17,325 nucleotides of DNA, taken from the NCBI GenBank assembly GCA_043782425.1, contig JAYWAM010000098.1, positions 1 through 17,325 of the forward strand, in the 5' to 3' direction. The notes under the pieces are model-generated. The model searched no databases and had not been told where the DNA came from. It saw only the letters and a list, made by a program, of their open reading frames with translations. The stretch comes from JAYWAM01 sp043782425 (lineage in GTDB: Bacteria > Pseudomonadota > Gammaproteobacteria > Burkholderiales > Usitatibacteraceae). This document shows, in pieces, positions 6,691 to 12,444 of this stretch (positions are counted from its first letter, which is position 1; every line of letters starts with the position of its first letter). Made by a program: the position numbers and the translations under genes.

Positions 6691-7434
6691 ATGCTGAACT
6701 TTCAGAAGTTACGATACTTGGCTGTATTACTGATCGTTGCAATTACACTCGTCGGTTGTGGCACACGTTCTATCTCAAATTCCGGTTTCAATGCAGACTC
6801 GGATCGAGGATATGGACAAAGGAGCAGCCCCTTTTACAAGGGCGAACTTAACGAGCTGGATGTTCTTGGAATCGACTCAAAATCGGCAATTTCTGAGGAA
6901 GACATTCAGAAGGCTATAACGGCAAAGTCGCGTATCACAATTCAAAAGGGTTCCTCTATCATGCTTATTCAGTCTGGGGCCATGATCCCCGATGAGGATA
7001 TGGTCAAAGGAATGGAGAAGTACTACAACGTTGCGGTATTTACAGGCGTCCCTGCTGAAGGCGGCGCTTCGGGTGGCGGTTATTCGCGGGCATTGCGGCT
7101 GGCCGCAGCAAAAGGCGGCGCTGAAAAACTCATCGTCTATTGGGGACTGCTCGAGACCGGACGGGAGGACCTGGCGACAAAGGCTATTTCATGGTTTCCG
7201 TTTATTGGCGGCGCGCTGACAGATGAAACGCAACGCATGCGAATACGCATGAAGGTTGCCGTTGTTGATGTGAGGTCGGGTCAATGGGATATGTTTTCGC
7301 CGGAACCTTTCGATGACTCTGGGTCAAGCGCACGTTATTCGCGCGTCTCGTCGGACCAGGCGCAAGTCGCCGTGCTGAAAGGAAAAGCATACAAAGCGAC
7401 GGCCGATGATGTTGTGAAACGCTATTCCAAGTAA
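6691..7434 (+). CDS. Putative lipoprotein of unknown function
   Basis: 247 residues. The signal sequence has a hydrophobic core YLAVLLIVAITL and lipobox LVGC with acceptor Cys at 23. The mature part is mixed alpha/beta, with a conserved-looking block KGGAEKLIVYWGLLETG, a short hydrophobic SWFPFIGGAL, DETQRMRIRMKVAVVDVRSG and a closing VVKRYSK. ATG 6691 follows GAGGAG (6680-6685). Function is not recognised. AT-richer codons than the flanking genes and the position next to a remnant and a toxin-antitoxin pair suggest an accessory region. The same frame is open again for 71 codons after the stop (see the remnant entry). Confidence 0.75.
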   Translation: MLNFQKLRYLAVLLIVAITLVGCGTRSISNSGFNADSDRGYGQRSSPFYKGELNELDVLGIDSKSAISEEDIQKAITAKSRITIQKGSSIMLIQSGAMIPDEDMVKGMEKYYNVAVFTGVPAEGGASGGGYSRALRLAAAKGGAEKLIVYWGLLETGREDLATKAISWFPFIGGALTDETQRMRIRMKVAVVDVRSGQWDMFSPEPFDDSGSSARYSRVSSDQAQVAVLKGKAYKATADDVVKRYSK

Positions 7435-7650
7435 GAACAGTCGTTGCTTCCGGATCAAGCCATTTCGGGCGACTTCCGCTGGAATGATTACGTTAAGGGT
7501 ACGATCGCATTTCTCAAGCGCGATCAAGCGAATCTCCATATGAGCCGCGCAAGACTGGCTGAGAAAGCGCAGCGCAACAAGGCCAATTTGCGAGTTTTGG
7601 ACAAGTTGCTGGAGCGCTTCGACAGAGACTACGCCGAGGCGATTCGATAG
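7435..7650 (+). pseudogene. In-frame gene remnant directly after the lipoprotein stop
   Basis: Immediately after the TAA of the lipoprotein gene the same frame stays open for 71 codons: a helical, charged segment (GDFRWNDYVKGTIAFLKRDQ then ANLRVLDKLLERFDRDYAEAIR) ending in TAG. The composition is that of real protein. There is no ATG before HMSRARL and no good ribosome site; TTG 7444 is the only early start. I read it as the C-terminal remnant of another gene brought next to the lipoprotein gene by deletion, or possibly as an intact 68-residue protein starting at TTG. A readthrough product cannot be excluded. Confidence 0.5.
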
Positions 7651-7708
7651 AGATTACCTACAAAGCAAAATGCCCGAGCCGCAGAACTAGTGTTTAATTT
7701 CCGCCCAA

Positions 7709-7725
7709 GTGTAAGGGGCTTACAC
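7709..7725. repeat. Short perfect hairpin in the gap before the toxin gene
   Basis: GTGTAAG-GGG-CTTACAC, a 7-bp stem with a 3-nt loop and no T tract. It lies in the 146-bp gap (7651-7796) between the remnant and the 3' end of the toxin gene, in which nothing else was recognised. It could be a junction scar of a mobile element or a weak stop; function is unknown. Confidence 0.4.
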
Positions 7726-7796
7726 GGACCTCAAAGGCTAGCGGAGACTGACCATGTTAGTGTGCTAAGAACGTCTGGCGTAGGTGCTTTCAAACC

Positions 7797-8090
7797 TCAG
7801 CCCAGCCTGGTGCGCAATTCTTCATAGACGTCATCCCTTGATGCGACCGATAAAATGGTCAGCAGACGCTTCGCATCGTTGACATGGTAGATAAGGCGAA
7901 ACTGCGGAGTGGCGATTTTTATTTTGTAGCAATCGGGCAATTCACGTAGTGCATCTTTCATCACGCGCGGGCGCTTGAGCCGTTCTTTGGCGAGCTTTTC
8001 TTTGAAGCGGCGCTTGATGCCGCCATCCAGCTTCGCCCATTCCTTGTCGGCAGCGGGATGGATGGCTAGTTCATAGCTTGCTAGGGTCAT
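7797..8090 (-). CDS. RelE/ParE-superfamily toxin
   Basis: 97 residues with the RelE fold pattern: an opening strand YELAIHPAADKEW, a helical hairpin rich in Lys/Arg (LDGGIKRRFKEKLAKERL), then RELPDCYKIKI and FRLIYHVND, and the closing LLTILSVASRDDVYEEL typical of RelE-type mRNA interferases. RelE members cut mRNA in the ribosomal A site, while ParE members poison gyrase; the YKIKI / FRLIYHV / SVASRDD pattern fits RelE better. It lies downstream of a Phd/YefM-type antitoxin with a 47-nt gap, longer than usual for such pairs. ATG at 8090-8088. Confidence 0.88.
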   Translation of the reverse strand: MTLASYELAIHPAADKEWAKLDGGIKRRFKEKLAKERLKRPRVMKDALRELPDCYKIKIATPQFRLIYHVNDAKRLLTILSVASRDDVYEELRTRLG

Positions 8091-8137
8091 GGGTTATCTC
8101 AGGTTCTGGCTCGTCGGCACGGGCTCGCGACTCTTCC

Positions 8138-8395
8138 TCATAAATCATCCAGCTTGACCTTGCGTGCCTTGCTCAGCGTGGCGATGCGCGTTTTCGCGCG
8201 ATTTTCGGCGATGCGGTCGGCGATTGAATCCAGCATGGCTTCCATCATCTTGGGCGAAATGATGTAACCCGCAGGTTTGTTGTGATTGAGGATGGCGACC
8301 GCTTGGTCTTCATCTTCCGCTCGCTTGAGGATGCGGGTGGGCGATTCGCGCAATTCGGTAACGCCGATGGTGATTCCAGCATGAATAGCGTTCAT
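8138..8395 (-). CDS. Phd/YefM-type antitoxin
   Basis: 85 residues: the N-terminal DNA-binding/dimer fold ITIGVTELRESPTRILKRAE, the strand pair AVAILNHNKPAGYIISPKMMEAML, and a helical toxin-binding tail ending KVKLDDL. It neutralises the downstream RelE-like toxin and normally represses its own promoter; a symmetric ATACTGT repeat just upstream is a likely operator. Odd: after the TGA (8140-8138) the adjacent frame is open for another 23 acidic codons (YEEESRARADEPEPEITHD...), ending in TGA just inside the toxin gene, as if one T too many in GATGATTTATGAGG had shortened the antitoxin. Confidence 0.87.
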   Translation of the reverse strand: MNAIHAGITIGVTELRESPTRILKRAEDEDQAVAILNHNKPAGYIISPKMMEAMLDSIADRIAENRAKTRIATLSKARKVKLDDL

Positions 8396-8396
8396 A

Positions 8397-8428
8397 ATAC
8401 TGTCCTTTAAAATGTACGCTAACAGTAT
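8397..8428 (-). promoter_or_regulatory. Inverted repeat at the toxin-antitoxin promoter (likely operator)
   Basis: ATACTGT (8397-8403) and ACAGTAT (8422-8428) are perfect 7-bp inverted arms with an 18-nt spacer, immediately upstream of the antitoxin start. Paired operators flanking the promoter are the usual autoregulation site of Phd/YefM complexes. The AT-rich spacer includes TACATTTTAA on the coding strand, which could hold the -10 region. Confidence 0.5.
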
Positions 8429-8550
8429 GAAGGATTATGTTGCAAGGGTCAATGCAAGGTTCCGCGCGGGTGTGATCCAAATTGACGTGGAGCCATTTAA
8501 ATTACATTTGAACAAGCAAATAGGTCATCCCCCCTGAACCGGAATGAAGG

Positions 8551-8644
8551 GTAGGGTGGATCAAGGCCGAAGGCCGGATCCACCGCAACGCTTAAATTTC
8601 GTGCAGATTGTGATTGGTGGATACGCTACGCTGTGCCACCCTAC
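8551..8644. repeat. Two opposed GTAGGGTGG REP-like units
   Basis: Unit 1 (8551-8584) reads GTAGGGTGGATC ... GATCCACC with an inner GGCC-GAA-GGCC hairpin. Unit 2 (about 8616-8644), on the opposite strand, reads GTAGGGTGG ... TATCCACC with an inner repeat of AGCGTA. The outer GTAGGGTGG / CCACCCTAC pair therefore brackets the whole 94 bp. It is the same family as the repeats near 3884-3990, with a different core. The remainder of the 327-bp gap 8396-8722, which lies between the antitoxin start and the GNAT-like gene's 3' end, shows no gene. Confidence 0.75.
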
Positions 8645-8722
8645 GCTTGTTTCACGCGGACTCCATTCGTGAGGTATTTGCATTGAGTGAAACTGAAATA
8701 TCGCGACCGCTGGCATCCCAAC

Positions 8723-9841
8723 TCACTTAAACGGACTACTCTCGTTCAGTTCATCGAGATGCGCTTCTATGCCGCCGCTTTCGCGGCGCAGATAATCTTC
8801 GACGGCGCTGGCGAAGCCGGGCTCTTTTAGCCAGTGGGCTGACCAGGTTTTCTCCGGCAGAAAGCCGCGCGCCAGTTTGTGCGCGCCTTGTGCGCCGCCT
8901 TCGAATAGCTTGATGCCGCGTGCGATGCAAAACTCCAGCGCCTGGTAGTAGCAGGTTTCAAAGTGCAGGCCGGAATGAAATTGGGTTGCGCCCCAGTAGC
9001 GCCCGTAGAGAGTGTCGGCGTTGAAAAGGTTGAAGGCGGAAGCGATGGGCTTAGCGTCGCAATAAGCCACGATCAGCAACAGATTCTCCGGCATACGGCG
9101 CGCGATGTCGGCAAAGAATCGGCGGTTCAGGTAGGGCGTGGAACGATGTTCGCGGTAGGTGCGCTCGTAACAGGCCATGAAGAAATCCCAATCGGATTCG
9201 CCGATGTCGGCGCCGACACGATGCTTGAAGCTGATGCCGGCGTCGGCGACCTTGCGTCTTTCTTGTTTGATTTTCTTGCGCTTGTCGTGGCTCATGGTGG
9301 CGAGAAAATCATCGAAGCTGCTAAAGCCTATGTTGCGCCAGTGATATTGAATGGTGGCGCGCAGCATCATGCCTGCGCCCGCCATCAATTGCGCTTCGCT
9401 TTCGTGCGGGAATAGAATGTGCAGCGATGACACTGCACTTTGTTTGGCGACATCGAGCGCAGCTTGCAAAAGTATTTGACGATGTTGCGCGCTGTTTGCC
9501 AGCAGGCGCGAGCCGCTCGCCGGGGTGAAGGGAACGGCGCATAACAATTTTGGGTAATAGCGTATGCCGTGGCGCTGGTAGGCTTCGGCCCACGCCCAGT
9601 CAAACACATATTCGCCGTAGGAATGCGATTTCACATACAGCGGCATCGCGCCGCACAGTTGTTCGCCGTCCCACAACGTCAGATATTGCGGCAGCCATCC
9701 CGACTCGCCGCTGGCGCAGCCGCTGGTGTGCAGGCTGTCGAGAAAAGCATGACGCAGCGTAGGGTTGGCGCTGGTGAGCGCATCCCACTGTGCAGCGGGA
9801 ATGTTGCTGATGGAGTCGAGGATTTTTAGGGTGGCGGGCAT
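8723..9841 (-). CDS. FemAB/GNAT-like acyltransferase (COG3146-type)
   Basis: 372 residues of the 'GNAT family N-acetyltransferase / DUF482' group (PF04339), related in fold to the FemAB peptidyltransferases. Seen: AMPLYVKSHSYGEYVFDWAW (about 65-84), YYPKLLCAVPFTPASGSRLL (95-114), and the family's central block HWRN-GFSSFDDFLATMSHDKRKKIKQERR (167-196), then YLNRRFF, RYWGATQF and LHFETCYYQALEFCIARG with a closing EGGAQGAHKLARGF. The natural substrate of this group is not established. ATG 9841 is preferred to an upstream in-frame TTG at 9868 that would start within an AAAAATC repeat; its ribosome site is poor. Stand-alone gene, flanked by repeats on both sides. Confidence 0.85.
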   Translation of the reverse strand: MPATLKILDSISNIPAAQWDALTSANPTLRHAFLDSLHTSGCASGESGWLPQYLTLWDGEQLCGAMPLYVKSHSYGEYVFDWAWAEAYQRHGIRYYPKLLCAVPFTPASGSRLLANSAQHRQILLQAALDVAKQSAVSSLHILFPHESEAQLMAGAGMMLRATIQYHWRNIGFSSFDDFLATMSHDKRKKIKQERRKVADAGISFKHRVGADIGESDWDFFMACYERTYREHRSTPYLNRRFFADIARRMPENLLLIVAYCDAKPIASAFNLFNADTLYGRYWGATQFHSGLHFETCYYQALEFCIARGIKLFEGGAQGAHKLARGFLPEKTWSAHWLKEPGFASAVEDYLRRESGGIEAHLDELNESSPFK

Positions 9842-9859
9842 GGGTGAAGGGCAAAAGGC

Positions 9860-9880
9860 AAAAATCAAAAATCAAAAATC
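9860..9880. repeat. AAAAATC tandem repeat
   Basis: Three perfect copies of the 7-mer AAAAATC follow GGCAAAAGGC and run into A7. A few bases on, CTCCCC / GGGGAG (9898-9903 and 9913-9918) forms a small hairpin with a T6-containing loop. This low-complexity stretch lies just upstream of the acyltransferase start and may mark a repeat insertion boundary. Confidence 0.6.
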
Positions 9881-9921
9881 AAAAAAACTACATCCTCCTC
9901 CCCATTTTTTGGGGGGAGCGT

Positions 9922-10038
9922 TAAGGAATCTCTGAGCAAGTGTCTTCCCCGCGAAAGCAGGGATCCATTTTCTCTTACAAAACATGGATTCCCGCTTTCG
10001 CGGGAATAACAAATCAGGACTTGTTCAGAGATTCCTTA
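9922..10038. mobile_element. 117-bp nested palindromic element (MITE-like)
   Basis: The outer 20-nt terminal arms, TAAGGAATCTCTGAGCAAGT at 9922-9941 and its complement at 10019-10038, match at 19 of 20 positions. Nested inside is a second inverted repeat: TCCCCGCGAAAGC... (9946-9968) against ...GCTTTCGCGGGAA (9984-10006), with three mismatches in 23. The inner part is the widely dispersed 'CCCGCTTTCGCGGGAAT' type, whose translation gives the familiar spurious MDSRFRGN peptide. It has no coding capacity; its right end abuts the nadE promoter. Target duplication is unclear (TTA at both outer edges at most). Confidence 0.7.
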
Positions 10039-10054
10039 GTAGAGTTATGGCGAT

Positions 10055-10063
10055 TGCTATAAT
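10055..10063 (+). promoter_or_regulatory. Extended -10 promoter for nadE
   Basis: TGCTATAAT is a perfect TATAAT hexamer with the extended TG. The -35 position falls on the very end of the MITE-like element (TTAGTA, 10036-10041, spacer 16), a poor match that the extended -10 may offset. The expected start near 10070 leaves about 67 nt of leader before the ATG at 10137. Confidence 0.6.
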
Positions 10064-10136
10064 AGCGTCACTCGGCGCTGTTCACGCAGCCGATACGATC
10101 CCGAGCACCCAGCCCCATGTCCCGAGCAGCGAAAAA

Positions 10137-11732
10137 ATGAAAATTGCCGTCGCCCAGCTTAACTCCACCGTGGGGGATTTTTCGGGCAATGTGGACAGGG
10201 TTGTTGCCGCCATGCAACGCGCTAAAGAACAGGGTGCAAGCTTGCTGGTCACGCCGGAAATGATGTTGTCGGGTTATCCGCCTGAAGACCTGCTGTTTCG
10301 TGACGACTTTATCGATCAATGTCAGGCGGCGTTACAGCGTCTGGCGCAGCAGGCGCAAGGCATCACGCTGATTGTCGGCCATCCGCGCAGGGCGGGAGCA
10401 AAGCGTTACAACGCCGCTTCGGTTCTGGAAAACGGCAGGGTGATGCACACCTACGACAAGCAGCGCCTGCCCAATTATCAGGTGTTCGACGAGAAACGCT
10501 ATTTCGAGACAGGGGATCAGCCGCTGGTTTTTACGCACCAAGGGCGTCGCCTGGGGGTGACCATTTGCGAAGACCTGTGGTTCGCCGCGCCCGCTGCACA
10601 GGCTAAGGCCGCCGGAGCGGAGTTGCTGCTGTCCATCAACTCCTCGCCCTACGATATGAGCAAACCCACGCAGCGTTACGACGTGATGCGCGCGCGCGTG
10701 CAGGAAACCGGTTTGCCGTTACTTTACGTGCATTGCGTGGGCGGGCAGGACGAGTTGGTGTTCGACGGCGCTTCTTTTGCGCTTGATGTTAAAGGCAAGG
10801 TTACCTACCAGGCGCCCTCCTTCGAGGAGACGCTTGACATGGTGGAATTTTCCGCAGACGACAGCGCCTGTCGTGGCGCGATTGCGCCGCCGCTCAGCAT
10901 CGAAGCGTCGGTCTACAAGGCGCTGTGTGTCGGGGTGCGCGATTATGTTAACAAGAACGGTTTCCCCGGTGTGTTGCTGGGGCTTTCTGGCGGCGTGGAT
11001 TCGGCGCTGGTGCTTGCCATCGTGGTCGATGCGCTGGGCAAGGATCGCGTCAAGGCGGTGATGATGCCAAGCGATTACACCGCTTCGATCAGCATCGAGG
11101 ATGCGCGCGCCATGGTCAAAATACTCGACGTGAGCTATTCCGAGATCGCCATCAAACCGATGTTCGAGGCCTTTAGCGCTGCGCTCAAGCCAGAATTCGC
11201 GGGACGCGCACAGGACACCACCGAAGAAAATCTGCAATCGCGCATCCGCGGCATGCTGCTGATGGCATTGAGCAACAAATTCGGTTCGATTGTGGTGACC
11301 ACCGGCAACAAAAGTGAAATGGCCACCGGTTACGCCACCTTGTACGGCGACATGGCGGGCGGATTTGCGGTTATCAAGGACATCAGCAAGACGCTGGTGT
11401 ATCGCTTATGCCATTACCGCAATTCACTTTCGCCTGTGATACCTGCCCGGGTCATCGAGCGCGCGCCTTCGGCCGAACTGCGCCCCGATCAGACCGACCA
11501 GGATTCGCTGCCGCCCTATGACAAGCTCGACGCCATCATGGAACGCTTCATGGAGCAGGATAAAAGCACTGAGGCGATTATCGCCGAGGGCTTCGATGCC
11601 GAACAGGTGCGCAAAGTGGTCAGGCTGATACAGCTTAACGAATATAAACGCCGCCAGGCGCCGGTCGGGGTGAAGGTTACGCCACGCGGATTTGGCAAGG
11701 ACTGGCGTTATCCGATAACATCGCGGTATTGA
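10137..11732 (+). CDS. nadE: Glutamine-dependent NAD+ synthetase
   Basis: 531 residues, two domains in the cytoplasm. The N-terminal nitrilase-type glutaminase has the catalytic triad E41 (TPEMMLSGYPPEDL), K108 (YDKQRLPNY) and C144 (TICEDLW). The C-terminal NAD synthetase has the ATP-pyrophosphatase P-loop SGGVDS (284-289), then TTGNKSEMATGYATLYGDMAGG and a PPSYDKLD-like PPYDKLDAI. It amidates deamido-NAD to NAD using ammonia channelled from glutamine. Length matches the family. The frame is open from 9984, but that part lies in the MITE-like repeat and over the promoter; ATG 10137 starts directly on the conserved MKIAVAQLN strand. It is followed after 67 nt by a PII gene; PII control of this NadE type has been reported in Herbaspirillum, so the pairing is meaningful. 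Confidence 0.95.
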   Translation: MKIAVAQLNSTVGDFSGNVDRVVAAMQRAKEQGASLLVTPEMMLSGYPPEDLLFRDDFIDQCQAALQRLAQQAQGITLIVGHPRRAGAKRYNAASVLENGRVMHTYDKQRLPNYQVFDEKRYFETGDQPLVFTHQGRRLGVTICEDLWFAAPAAQAKAAGAELLLSINSSPYDMSKPTQRYDVMRARVQETGLPLLYVHCVGGQDELVFDGASFALDVKGKVTYQAPSFEETLDMVEFSADDSACRGAIAPPLSIEASVYKALCVGVRDYVNKNGFPGVLLGLSGGVDSALVLAIVVDALGKDRVKAVMMPSDYTASISIEDARAMVKILDVSYSEIAIKPMFEAFSAALKPEFAGRAQDTTEENLQSRIRGMLLMALSNKFGSIVVTTGNKSEMATGYATLYGDMAGGFAVIKDISKTLVYRLCHYRNSLSPVIPARVIERAPSAELRPDQTDQDSLPPYDKLDAIMERFMEQDKSTEAIIAEGFDAEQVRKVVRLIQLNEYKRRQAPVGVKVTPRGFGKDWRYPITSRY

Positions 11733-11749
11733 CCGCAATAGTCGCGCTC

Positions 11750-11769
11750 GCGCTGCAATAGCGCAGCGC
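11750..11769 (+). other. Hairpin between nadE and the PII gene
   Basis: GCGCTGC-AATAGC-GCAGCGC is a 7-bp perfect GC stem with a 6-nt loop, 31 nt before the PII start. No T tract follows, so it is not a classical terminator; it could mark an RNA-processing point or a pause. Confidence 0.4.
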
Positions 11770-11799
11770 CCGAAAACGCAACCTCTGAGGGGAAATATC

Positions 11800-12138
11800 A
11801 TGAAGAAGGTAGAAGCGGTAATCAAACCCTTCAAGCTCGAAGAAGTGCGCGAAGCACTGTCCGAGATTGGCGTTACCGGGTTGACTGTCACCGAAGTCAA
11901 AGGTTTCGGGCGTCAGAAAGGTCATACCGAGCTTTATCGCGGCGCCGAGTACACGGTAGATTTTCTCCCTAAGGTCAAGATTGAAGTGGTGTTGGGTGAC
12001 GATCTGGTCGACAAGGCGCTCGAAGCGATTATCGGCGCGGCGCGCACCGGCAAAATCGGCGACGGCAAGATTTTTGTCACCAACGTCGAGCAGGTGGTGC
12101 GCATCCGTACCGGCGAGACCAACGACGCGGCGATTTAG
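11800..12138 (+). CDS. glnB: Nitrogen regulatory protein P-II
   Basis: 112 residues, the exact PII length. It starts MKKVEAVIKPFKLEEVREAL, carries the T-loop GRQKGHTELYRGAEYTVDFL with the uridylylation site Y51, then LPKVKIEVV and the B/C-loop signature TGKIGDGKIFV, ending VRIRTGETNDAAI. The trimer senses 2-oxoglutarate, ATP/ADP and, through GlnD, glutamine, and it binds targets such as GlnE, NtrB, AmtB or NadE. The VDFLPK motif and absence of a neighbouring amtB favour GlnB over GlnK, but the two cannot be told apart firmly. Ribosome site GAGGGGAA. Probably co-transcribed with nadE and the 45-residue membrane protein. Confidence 0.95.
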   Translation: MKKVEAVIKPFKLEEVREALSEIGVTGLTVTEVKGFGRQKGHTELYRGAEYTVDFLPKVKIEVVLGDDLVDKALEAIIGAARTGKIGDGKIFVTNVEQVVRIRTGETNDAAI

Positions 12139-12191
12139 AGCAGTTTTTCGCTCGCTCAATAACCGGGAATATGTTAGGGTTAGACCCATCT

Positions 12192-12207
12192 CCGGCAGCC
12201 CAGCCGG
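12192..12207 (+). other. Hairpins in the leader of the 45-residue membrane protein
   Basis: CCGGC-AGCCCA-GCCGG (5-bp stem) follows a weaker GGGT-TAG-ACCC hairpin (about 12177-12187). The two lie between the PII gene and the GGGAG ribosome site at 12225. They do not match any riboswitch consensus that I can recall; they may simply tune translation or message decay. Confidence 0.35.
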
Positions 12208-12234
12208 GAACAAAGTTACAAGAAGGGAGTACGC

Positions 12235-12372
12235 ATGCTACTGGCCGCTTTTTACGTCTTTTCAATTCTTTGTATCATCCTTTATTACACCGGCCACTTG
12301 AGACGCTGGAATGCCGAGTGGATTCTGCTGGTGCTCGCCGTCGCGGTTTTTCCGGCGGTGTTGTTTTTGTAA
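12235..12372 (+). CDS. 45-residue membrane protein downstream of PII
   Basis: 45 residues with two hydrophobic segments: residues ~2-19 (LLAAFYVFSILCIILYY) and ~30-45 (WILLVLAVAVFPAVLFL), joined by a short polar loop GHLRRWNAE. ATG 12235 has GGGAG at 12225-12229. It starts 96 nt after the PII stop and is closed by an intrinsic terminator. The hairpin-like topology, the good ribosome site and the position between PII and the terminator argue for a real gene. Function unknown; PII proteins often dock on membrane partners, but a link is only inference from position. Confidence 0.65.
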   Translation: MLLAAFYVFSILCIILYYTGHLRRWNAEWILLVLAVAVFPAVLFL

Positions 12373-12398
12373 TACGCACTAGCATTGCAAACTGCAAG

Positions 12399-12424
12399 AC
12401 CCGCTGTACCTTGGCGGGTTTTTT
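12399..12424 (+). terminator. Intrinsic terminator of the nadE-glnB operon
   Basis: ACCCGC (12399-12404), a 9-nt loop and GCGGGT (12414-12419) form a 6-bp GC-rich stem followed by T6 (12419-12424). It ends the nadE-glnB-small membrane protein unit just before the M48 peptidase ribosome site at 12434, so the peptidase probably needs readthrough or a promoter overlapping this stretch. Confidence 0.85.
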
Positions 12425-12444
12425 GTTGCCCGCGGAGGAAGCCC

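Noticed and set aside
9984..10136. N-terminal extension of NadE (MDSRFRGN... with a signal-like MAIAIIASLGAVHA stretch)
   Set aside because: It is encoded by the palindromic element and by the promoter region including TATAAT; NadE is cytoplasmic and the conserved family start is MKIAVAQLN at 10137.
10719..11237. 172-codon antisense frame within nadE
   Set aside because: NadE is certain on the other strand; the frame has a His/Arg-rich shadow composition.
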